Below, piece after piece: positions 8,251-13,870 of a DNA stretch of 16,954 bases. How positions within the stretch are numbered: position 1 is the first letter of the stretch; every line of letters starts with the position of its first letter. The position numbers and the translations under genes are program-made. The stretch spans positions 1 to 16,954 of the forward strand of contig JAGXHL010000087.1 of assembly GCA_024636215.1 (NCBI GenBank), written 5' to 3'. This DNA is from Deltaproteobacteria bacterium. GTDB lineage: Bacteria > Desulfobacterota > Desulfuromonadia > Desulfuromonadales > BM103. Below the pieces are notes generated by a model. That model ran no database searches, was not told the DNA's origin, and was given only the letters and a program-made list of their open reading frames with translations.

Positions 8251-8669
8251 CAAACGAGAAAACCAGGGTCATATTGCACGCGGAAGATGAACCGGCTCAT
8301 GCGGCAATCGTCCGTATGGCGCTTCAACGCATCGCTGTTGATGTGCAACTCAGGCAGGTTGACGATGGCAAAGCGGCCCTTGACTATCTTTATCGCCGCG
8401 GACCCTATGAAGATTCAGCCGTATCCCCCAGACCCGATCTGATTCTCCTTGATTTGCGTATGCCTCATATCAGCGGGCTTGAAGTTCTCGCCGTCGTCAA
8501 GAAGGATCCAGAACTTCAAAAAATTCCCGTTGTGGTTCTGACCACCTCTGATGCAGATGAAGACCGTTCAGAAGCCTGCACTTGCGGTGTTGATGAATAT
8601 TTAACCAAGCCGGTTAATTTTGGCAAGTTTGTTGATATGATCGATAAATTATGTGTTACTTGGCTTTAG
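8247..8669 (+). CDS. Rcp1-like single-domain response regulator (shortened C-terminus)
   Basis: A 140-residue receiver that ends the operon. It has ILHAEDEPAHAA, ALDYLYRRG, phospho-acceptor D69 (ILLDLRMP), the switch VVLTTSD and K121 (LTKPVNF). It overlaps the kinase upstream by ATGA and is the likely phosphate target of that kinase. It has no output domain. Compared with the receiver at 6544-6984 it stops about nine residues early, at CVTWL where its sister continues ALLNEQP. The TAG stop at 8667-8669 coincides with the first bases of a palindromic repeat copy, so the repeat either landed on the original stop or cut off the last turn of the protein. The receiver core is complete and probably works. 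Confidence 0.93.
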   Translation: MTNEKTRVILHAEDEPAHAAIVRMALQRIAVDVQLRQVDDGKAALDYLYRRGPYEDSAVSPRPDLILLDLRMPHISGLEVLAVVKKDPELQKIPVVVLTTSDADEDRSEACTCGVDEYLTKPVNFGKFVDMIDKLCVTWL

Positions 8670-8763
8670 CATCCTGTCGACTATCCATGAGCCGGCTGCA
8701 ATTCAGGCTGTTTGGCCCAAATTTCAGCTCCTTTTTTCGTCCATAGCTACGACAGGCTGCTCG
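8666..8763 (-). repeat. Palindromic MITE-like repeat, copy 2, one arm deleted
   Basis: Read on the minus strand, this matches the right half of the copy at 12936-13104: TAGCTATGGAC, GGAGCTGAAAT, GGGCCAAACAGCC and GCCGGCTCATGGATAGTC. It is bounded by end arms CAGCCTGTCG and CGACAGGATG. About 71 bases, running from just inside the left arm to the centre of the palindrome, are missing; CG is shared at the join. It is more diverged than the other two copies. It overlaps the stop codon of the receiver gene and lies where that operon would terminate. Confidence 0.82.
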
Positions 8764-8951
8764 TACCCTGCGATTAATTCATCCATCTAGTTGCAGTCCT
8801 TTGGCAGCTGGTTACTTTATGGCTTTTCAGCTTAAAACTTGTGGGGTATGCGTCGCCGCGATTCAACAACATTAAATCCTTGCAAGTGTTTAAGAAATAG
8901 ATATTTTTTTGTATCTATGGAGATGAGAAAGTGCTATCTTGCCGAACATAA
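8764..8951 (+). promoter_or_regulatory. Riboswitch upstream region with inverted repeat and candidate -10
   Basis: No gene is seen here. ATAGATA at 8897-8903 and TATCTAT at 8912-8918 form a perfect 7-base inverted repeat around a T-rich centre, a possible operator or small hairpin. GTGCTATCTTGC at 8931-8942 contains TATCTT (8935-8940) as a likely -10 element, about 15 bases before the riboswitch core begins. The same 12 bases occur at 551-562. No consensus -35 is visible, so the promoter call is moderate at best. Confidence 0.4.
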
Positions 8952-9056
8952 AATTTCGAAAATGGCAAACTTGGAGAAATCCAGGGACGCAAAGCCACGG
9001 ATCCTTGGTCATCCAATGAAAGGATGACACGGATAGCCGGGTTGCTGAAGAAAGTC
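8952..9056 (+). promoter_or_regulatory. Cyclic di-GMP-I (GEMM-I) riboswitch aptamer
   Basis: The conserved GEMM-I core is present in order. GGCAAAC is at 8964-8970. A hairpin CTTGGA-GAAA-TCCAGG with a GNRA tetraloop is at 8970-8985. GACGCAAAGCC is at 8986-8996, then a second hairpin (GTCATCC 9008-9014 with GGATGAC 9022-9028), and GGATAGCCGGGTTGC at 9031-9045. By alignment to the Vc2 aptamer, the base matching G20 is G, as in c-di-GMP binders. The Geobacter cAMP-GMP (GEMM-Ib) variants carry A there. That assignment is from memory of the motif and not folded by software. An intrinsic terminator follows at once. The first gene downstream is the bacteriohemerythrin, so the switch likely controls it at transcription. 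Confidence 0.9.
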
Positions 9057-9066
9057 ATCCAAAGTG

Positions 9067-9105
9067 AAGGGCTCGTCTTCGGTATGAAGGTGAGCCTTTT
9101 TGTTT
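9067..9105 (+). terminator. Intrinsic terminator of the riboswitch expression platform
   Basis: GGCTC at 9070-9074 pairs with GAGCC at 9092-9096. The stem continues inward through two G-T wobbles to CTTC/GAAG around a five-base loop, and outward into the U-run (9097-9101, then TGTTTT). It lies 11 bases after the aptamer and about 200 bases before the hemerythrin start, so it would end transcription before that gene unless the riboswitch prevents it. A weaker CCTGG/CCAGG hairpin follows near 9119-9137. Confidence 0.85.
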
Positions 9106-9308
9106 TGCAGTTGACACTCCTGGGGATTGGCTCCAGGGGTTGTTTCTTAATCTATTGAAGATCTAAGAAGATAAACTTTTCTATTGCCTGCGCATTGATA
9201 ACCCCTATGGCAATCCTGACCAGATCTTCCTCCCCCCATTAAAGAGATCGCTTCGCTGCTGTGACTGTTTTATTGCAAGTCGAATCGAAACTTCTGAAGG
9301 AAAAAAAC

Positions 9309-9725
9309 ATGGAGTTTTTCAAATGGAAGGACCATTTCGGCGTCAATATCCCGGAAATGGACCAGCAACATCAGAAATTCTTTAGCATGCTTAATGACGT
9401 TCACCTCAACAATAAAAAACAAGGGCGTGATCCTGAATTTCTCAACAGACTTTTCCGGGATCTTATCTCTTACGTGGAGGTCCACTTCGCGGAAGAGGAA
9501 AAACTTCTGGAGAAAAGTGGATTCTCGGGGCTAGAAATTCAAAAGAAGCAGCATCAATATTTTCGGGAGCAGTTAGCTCAATTACGTGATCAGCACTTCA
9601 AGGGTGACACCATTGTACCTCAGAGTGTCCTTGTTTTTTTGCGGGACTGGTTCATGAAACATGTCCTGGAGTTAGACAAAAAATATGTGGGGACTGTCAG
9701 TAAGCTTGAAGTTGAGATGCTTTGA
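9309..9725 (+). CDS. Bacteriohemerythrin with one iron ligand replaced
   Basis: A 138-residue single-domain hemerythrin, a four-helix protein that binds O2 or related ligands at a diiron centre in the cytoplasm. Visible ligands by family alignment are H21 (DQQHQKFF), H59 and E63 (VHFAEEE), H82 (KKQHQYF), H118 and D123 (FMKHVLELDKKY). The helix-3 HxxxH pair is broken: where the first His is expected, residue 78 is Gln (codon CAA at 9540-9542). Length and all other features are normal. I chose the ATG at 9309 because GAAGGA lies eight bases upstream and the protein then starts MEFFKWKDHFGVNI as is usual. A longer frame from 9261 has no support. It is most likely controlled by the c-di-GMP riboswitch upstream. 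Confidence 0.94.
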   Translation: MEFFKWKDHFGVNIPEMDQQHQKFFSMLNDVHLNNKKQGRDPEFLNRLFRDLISYVEVHFAEEEKLLEKSGFSGLEIQKKQHQYFREQLAQLRDQHFKGDTIVPQSVLVFLRDWFMKHVLELDKKYVGTVSKLEVEML

Positions 9726-9928
9726 GTGCAGGTCAAGTGCTGTAACAGCAGGCCAAATATCGCCTGTTAACCGAAAACGCATTCGATGTAACCCGTGACG
9801 GTTTCATCTTGGCGAGCCCCAACCACATTTTTAGTGTCACACTGGCTCAATACTTTTTATTTTCCCTGGGAGGACTTTTCCCGAGTGAGTCGACTGAATG
9901 AGCGCCGCGCTGCCTCATTGCCTCCGGT
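9726..9928. other. Convergent intergenic region
   Basis: This lies between two convergent genes. AATGAG at 9897-9902 and CTCATT at 9914-9919 form a 6-base inverted repeat around a GC-rich loop, and CAGGC/GCCTG around 9754-9772 forms a weaker one. Neither has a clear U-run. Either could help end transcription, but I would not call a terminator on this evidence. No reading frame is supported. Confidence 0.3.
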
Positions 9929-10132
9929 TCACCGTGGGTGGTGCCGCGCCTGATTTATGTCCCCCATTTGTGACATTCCGGTGCCAGCATATGTGACGGA
10001 GCCATTCCTGACACAGGAACCTCCGCCTCCGCCGCCTCCTCCTCCACCCTTTGCGAAAGCGAGTTCAGCACCTGAGACGGTCATCAAGATTGCTGCAATA
10101 ATTCCAATGATGGTGATTGTTCGGCTTTTCAT
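9929..10132 (-). CDS. Small exported glycine-rich protein
   Basis: A 67-residue product. The start is well supported by AAGGAG seven bases before the ATG (read on the minus strand). A clear signal peptide opens it (MKSRT, a hydrophobic run IIGIIAAILMTVSG, then AELAFA as a signal peptidase I site). The predicted mature part begins KGGGG, with ten glycines in a row, then SCVRNGS and a short polar tail ending HHPR. The single Cys after the glycines is not a lipobox. Similar tiny Gly-rich exported peptides are common in deltaproteobacteria, but I know no function for this one. The Gly tract is coded by GGN repeats prone to length change. It is divergent from the UPF0114 gene, with a 136-base shared upstream region. 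Confidence 0.7.
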   Translation of the reverse strand: MKSRTITIIGIIAAILMTVSGAELAFAKGGGGGGGGGGSCVRNGSVTYAGTGMSQMGDINQARHHPR

Positions 10133-10268
10133 CTGATTCTCCTTTGAATGAATATTCCATAAGCCCGCGTGATATTTTTGCAGGCTTGGACGAATGAAAC
10201 ATTAAAGGTTGGCATATTTTTATTGCTTTGATATTTTGCAATGACTTGGTTTTTTAGGGAGTAGTGAT

Positions 10269-10823
10269 ATGAGCGAAGGTGAAGATTCTGATAAACCATC
10301 TGGATTCCAAGTAGAAAAGCACTTTGAGTATTTTCTCTGGAACTCACGGTTGCTGGTGATGCTGGCTGTTATTCCCAGCTTGATAGGTGCAGCGGTACTA
10401 TTTCTTATTGGTACTGCTGATGTCATTGCAGTAATAGTAGATGCAGCAGAATATTACTTTGCTGATGGATCTGGAGATATACATGACACGGTTGTCCCAA
10501 AAATTATAATCGCTGTGGATATCTACCTCATCGCAATCGTCCTGTTGATTTTCGGTTCCGGTGTGTATCGCTTGTTCGTCTCACCGATTGATCAAGCGGA
10601 AGCTCAAAGCCCACAACACCCTTTCAATGTCCATTCCTTCGACCAGCTTAAGGACAAAATTGCACGCGTGGTTATCCTGGCAGTAATCATAGAGTTTTTC
10701 CGCGCCGTCGTCGATATAAGGTTCCAAACACCCTTGGACACCATCTATCTTGCATTATCTATACTGGCATTAGCTGGAGGGTTGTACTTGATGAGCCATG
10801 CACATCGTAAGGATAAGAATTGA
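10269..10823 (+). CDS. UPF0114 (YqhA-like) inner-membrane protein
   Basis: A 184-residue membrane protein of the UPF0114 family, whose E. coli member is YqhA; its function is not established. After a short acidic N-terminus, FEYFLWNSRLLVMLAVIPSL begins the first membrane helix. A second (IIIAVDIYLIAIVLLIFGSG) leads to the family-typical YRLFVSPID. The conserved DQLKDKIARVVILAVIIEFF region forms a third, and a fourth hydrophobic stretch closes the protein. Length is slightly above the usual 160-170 because of an insertion between the first two helices. GGGAG lies ahead of the ATG. It has no evident link to the signalling genes. Confidence 0.88.
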   Translation: MSEGEDSDKPSGFQVEKHFEYFLWNSRLLVMLAVIPSLIGAAVLFLIGTADVIAVIVDAAEYYFADGSGDIHDTVVPKIIIAVDIYLIAIVLLIFGSGVYRLFVSPIDQAEAQSPQHPFNVHSFDQLKDKIARVVILAVIIEFFRAVVDIRFQTPLDTIYLALSILALAGGLYLMSHAHRKDKN

Positions 10824-11052
10824 CAATGATCCGATGTATTGTTGAGTTGTGACATGAATTGATACCCGACAGCCTGCTAGCGTTTAGTTTCAAGAGACTC
10901 TTCATAGTACCGGCTTTCGTCTGAATTGATCGTCTATGAAGTCAGTCCTACAAAACACCTGCTTGTAAATTTTTGGCATACATAATGCTTTAATTCCGGC
11001 CACGGTCAGTTTAATCGATTCTTAATTGAGAGCATTGTCCTGGTGAGTTTTA
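10824..11052. other. Intergenic region carrying a solitary repeat end
   Basis: CCCGACAGCCTGCTAG at 10865-10880 matches the right terminal arm of the palindromic repeat (compare 126-141), including the terminal CTAG. The rest of the element is absent, so this is a solo end or a decayed copy. No gene is visible in the remaining sequence. GGTGAG five bases before the ATG at 11053 is a usable ribosome site for the PAS remnant that follows. Confidence 0.6.
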
Positions 11053-11319
11053 ATGCCAAGAAAAACATCTAAAGAATGGGTTCTGTTGCAAGCTATCAAC
11101 GACGCAGTTCTTGTGATTGATGATAATTTTGAAGTTCAACATGCAAATTCAGCAACGATGATTTTACTTGAAGTAAACGCGGAAAAACTCTTCAAAAAAA
11201 ATGTTATTCATCCGTGCATGGTCAAAATTGCCCGCCACAACTTTGTCCCAGTTGTGACGTCGTCGGTAAATTATCTTTGCCAGACCATATCTAGCCCCCA
11301 CCTTAGGAAATAATTTGAA
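11053..11319 (+). pseudogene. PAS-domain gene remnant with poly-A frameshift and stop
   Basis: The frame opens with a normal PAS start (LLQAINDAVLVIDDNFEVQHANSA, split here as LLQAINDAV and LVIDDNFEVQHAN). After the run of eight A at about 11194-11201 the product stops looking like PAS. The frame that one extra A would restore reads KKKCYSSVHGQNCPPQLCPSC, the CY..VHG..CPP..CP.C pattern typical of this PAS subgroup. Further on, the original frame gives PHLRK-stop-FEM, where family members have EPHLGKYFE-like text, so the TAA at 11311-11313 sits at a Tyr position. At least a frameshift and a stop are therefore present. The downstream kinase ATG at 11320 is in this same original frame, six bases after the stop. 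Confidence 0.7.
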
Positions 11320-12939
11320 ATGCAGACGACTAAAACCAGTTACCATCCCGGACACATGCTCTCGAACTTATTTAGTCTCGGCGCATATATTCTGGCAGGT
11401 TTTGCGCCATCGATCCTGATTGCGTACCTGATCGCCTTCGACGTCTCAACCCTGCGCTTTCATCACTACTTAACTCACGAGATCGCCATTTTCATTGCAG
11501 TAAGCACCTCGGCGTTTATCGGCTGGGTCGCCTATCTTAACTACCGGTTCAGCAGGGAAAGTTACCAGTACTGGGCGGCTCTGGCCTATTTCTCCTTCGC
11601 CCTGGTCTATGCGCCCCACGGTATCCTGACTCGATTGGCCGATACTCATTTGCCGGCATTTCTGGTGTTCGGGCCGGCATCTCGGCTTGCCATGGCTGCC
11701 TATCTTCTGGTGGCGGTTCTCCGTTTCGACAGCCTGAATGTGTCCGGCCGACGGCTATGGCCTCACGGCCTGGGCTTGTTGGTAGTGGTTGCGACTCTGA
11801 CTGGTGCAAGCTTTGCTGGATGGATCGGTATCCCGCTGGTGCGCGCTATAGAAATGGTGTCAAACGGTGTATTCACTCTAACGCTTTTGGTTATGTTAAT
11901 ACGCTGGACTTCTGTGCACCTCCTTGCTTACCAGCGCTTTGCTCTGCTCTGGTTCATTCAAGCCTCTGCCGCATTTTTGCTCAGCAAGCCCTGGTCTCAC
12001 CTCTGGTGGTTCGCTCATCTGCTGTCAGCAGCTGGCTTCATCGTTCTTGGGTGTGCAATCATGCGCGCACATCAGACGACCGGTTCTTTCACCCAGGTGC
12101 TCAACCTCCAGCAATTACACCACCGCCTCAAGGAGCACGCCGCGCAACTTGAGCAAGAAAAAAAAGAACAGGCTATTCTTATCAATGAGTTGAATATTTC
12201 GTCGAAAAAGCTGGTAGATTCCAACCAGGCTCTCGAGCAGTTTACTTCCATGGTTTCGCATGACCTGAAAGCGCCGTTGCACACTATAAGCGGGTTCGCA
12301 GGATTGCTGCGCCAGGATCTCCATGGTCGCATTGACAGCAACACTGACGAAATCATCGATCACATCACTAAAGGAGTGCAGCGTATGCGGACTTTGATCG
12401 ATGGTTTGCTATCCTACGCACGCTCATGTCATCAGAAACTATGTCCAGTGCAGGTGTCTCTAAATAGCCTCTTGACTGAAGTCGTCACGGACCTGAAGCA
12501 GTCGATTGAGGACACACAAGCCAGTGTTACCTGGACGGATCTCCCGACTGTTTCGGCAGACTACACGTTGCTTCGCAGCGCCCTGCAGAACCTGATTGCG
12601 AATGCCATCAAGTACCGCAGCGAACAACTCCCCGCAATTCATATCTCCACCCAAAAAGATGGAGCCTCTTGGAAGGTGTCGGTGCGTGACAATGGCGTCG
12701 GCCTCGCACCTGATGATACCAGCAGAATCTTCAAAGCCTTTGAAAGACTGAATGCCACCGGTGATTACGACGGTTGTGGAATCGGCCTCGCTATTGTCAG
12801 ACGCGCCGCAGAACGCCATGGAGGCAGGGCTTGGGCAGAATCCGCCGGCATCGGCCAGGGAGCCTGCTTTCACTTCACATTGCCAACTGATACCACGACT
12901 TCAGGAGACAGCTTTCCCCTCGCGGCCAGCACAAGCTAG
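11320..12939 (+). CDS. Multi-pass membrane histidine kinase
   Basis: A 539-residue kinase. The first 250 residues hold about eight hydrophobic segments (first about 25-41, FAPSILIAYLIAF) and form an integral membrane sensor of a type I cannot name. A coiled coil (about 262-305) leads to HisKA with H314 (VSHDLKAPL), then HATPase_c with N428 (IANAIKYR), DNGVGL and GIGLAI. It belongs to the same phytochrome-like kinase class as the others here, but no receiver gene follows. AGGA precedes the ATG by 11 bases. The first dozen residues may be inherited from the PAS remnant upstream, and an ATG at 11356 is a possible alternative start. Its TAG stop (12937-12939) lies in the terminal CTAG of a palindromic repeat. 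Confidence 0.92.
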   Translation: MQTTKTSYHPGHMLSNLFSLGAYILAGFAPSILIAYLIAFDVSTLRFHHYLTHEIAIFIAVSTSAFIGWVAYLNYRFSRESYQYWAALAYFSFALVYAPHGILTRLADTHLPAFLVFGPASRLAMAAYLLVAVLRFDSLNVSGRRLWPHGLGLLVVVATLTGASFAGWIGIPLVRAIEMVSNGVFTLTLLVMLIRWTSVHLLAYQRFALLWFIQASAAFLLSKPWSHLWWFAHLLSAAGFIVLGCAIMRAHQTTGSFTQVLNLQQLHHRLKEHAAQLEQEKKEQAILINELNISSKKLVDSNQALEQFTSMVSHDLKAPLHTISGFAGLLRQDLHGRIDSNTDEIIDHITKGVQRMRTLIDGLLSYARSCHQKLCPVQVSLNSLLTEVVTDLKQSIEDTQASVTWTDLPTVSADYTLLRSALQNLIANAIKYRSEQLPAIHISTQKDGASWKVSVRDNGVGLAPDDTSRIFKAFERLNATGDYDGCGIGLAIVRRAAERHGGRAWAESAGIGQGACFHFTLPTDTTTSGDSFPLAASTS

Positions 12940-13104
12940 CAGTCTGTCGGACTATACGGGCCGAAGCGAAAATTTGGATGTTTGAGAACAGATTTTAGCT
13001 CATTTGCAGGTTCATAGCCGTAGCTATGGACCAACAAGGAGCTGAAATATGGGCCAAACAGCCGGATTTGCAGCCGGCTCATGGATAGTCCGACAGGTTG
13101 CTAG
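12936..13104 (+). repeat. Palindromic MITE-like repeat, copy 3 (complete)
   Basis: A complete 169-base unit. The left arm CTAGCAGTCTGTCGGACTAT (12936-12955) and right arm ATAGTCCGACAGGTTGCTAG (13085-13104) are inverted repeats matching at 18 of 20. The central CATAGC/GCTATG hairpin (13013-13028) sits exactly at the midpoint, and intermediate segments also pair (ATTTTAGCTC with GAGCTGAAAT, GTTTG with CAAAC, GGCCG with CGGC). The unit could fold end to end as one long hairpin. There is no coding capacity. CTAG at both edges could be a 4-base target duplication or part of the arms. It overlaps the stop codon of the kinase gene. Confidence 0.88.
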
Positions 13105-13195
13105 AGCCGTTGTTTTGAGACTAAAAGAACTAAGGACCTTTTGTGCTCATTACTAATAAGCCAGGAGTAGTAACATTTTTGCATTTCTTTTACTT

Positions 13196-13269
13196 TTTGA
13201 CACGACTCTTAGAGTAGAATCGAGCGATTTAGTCTTATTTGATGTATTCGGTGGAAGATAGAATGTTAA
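13196..13269 (+). promoter_or_regulatory. Conserved promoter/leader block, copy B
   Basis: This is the second copy of the block at 3447-3517. TTGACA at 13197-13202 is followed by the shared CGACTCTTAG. The 20-base string at 13226-13245 is identical in both copies, and then come CGGTGGA and GATAGA.TGTTAA with a 3-base insertion. The -10 is less clear here: the position equivalent to TAGATT reads TCGAGC, and TAGAAT (13215-13220) is too close to the -35. Whatever is conserved is therefore probably not just the core promoter. It precedes the truncated EAL gene and the two-SBP kinase. Confidence 0.5.
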
Positions 13270-13301
13270 AAAGTTGCTGGGGAATCCTATTCTATGTTGC
13301 T

Positions 13302-13338
13302 AACCGCTTGTCAACTTGATGCTGGCCAGCGGTTTTTT
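13302..13338 (+). terminator. Terminator-like hairpin at the EAL remnant start
   Basis: AACCGCT (13302-13308) and AGCGGTT (13328-13334) pair perfectly, and six T residues run from 13333 to 13338. The loop is long (19 bases). The hairpin spans the first codons of the EAL remnant, so it may be a terminator left from a deleted gene, or an attenuator. The conserved block plus this hairpin would give a transcript of about 110-130 nt. Confidence 0.45.
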
Positions 13339-13870
13339 ACTGCCCAATCTGTCGGCGCGTCAGTTTGAGCAAAACAACCTGACAACAGTGGTTCAGTGCG
13401 CACTTGATAAAAGCGGCATGCCTGCTGACCTGCTGGAACTGGAACTGACGGAAAGCCTGGTGATGGATGATCCCGAAATGGCTCAAATAGCCATGAAGGA
13501 GCTTAAAGACCTGGGTGTTCATTTAAGTCTCGATGATTTCGGCACCGGTTATTCAAGTCTGCTCTATCTGCGCAGTTTCCCCTTTCATCAACTTAAAATT
13601 GACCGTGAGTTTGTCTCCGATATTCCCTCGGATACATCAGCAGCAGCCTTGATGAACGGCATCATCAGTATCGCTCGTAACCTCAATCTGGAAACCGTGG
13701 CAGAAGGGGTTGAAACGCAGGAACAATTAAACTTCCTGGTCAAATCTGAATGCGACATTCTTCAGGGATTTTTGTTCAGCAAACCCTTGCCGGCTGATCA
13801 ATATGCTCAGTTTCTGCGCCAGGGGACATCTCTTGCAAGCGTACTGGAAGGTGGGGTATGTGGCCTCTAA
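13316..13870 (+). pseudogene. EAL phosphodiesterase remnant (5'-truncated)
   Basis: About 175 residues correspond to the C-terminal two thirds of an EAL domain. The segment runs from NLSARQF through ELELTES, DDFGTGYSSL, LKIDREF, VAEGVET and LQGFLFSKPLP. The family normally starts about 70-90 residues earlier with the EALLRW motif that helps hold the metal; that part, and any GGDEF, are gone. The start (TTG 13316 or ATG 13319) has no ribosome site and lies in a terminator-like hairpin. Catalysis is not expected. The frame is otherwise intact and overlaps the next gene by 13 bases, so it might still be translated and couple to it, or bind c-di-GMP weakly; that is speculation. The sequence differs clearly from the intact EAL at 1093-3201, so it is not a recent copy of it. 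Confidence 0.8.

Noticed and set aside
8839..9027. 62-codon frame across the riboswitch
   Set aside because: It covers conserved RNA structure and shows no protein features.
9261..9308. Longer hemerythrin start
   Set aside because: No ribosome site is present, and the added residues have no counterpart in the family. The ATG at 9309 fits both.
10021..10060. CCTCCGCC-type simple repeat that might be a regulatory tract
   Set aside because: It is explained by the polyglycine codons of the minus-strand exported peptide.
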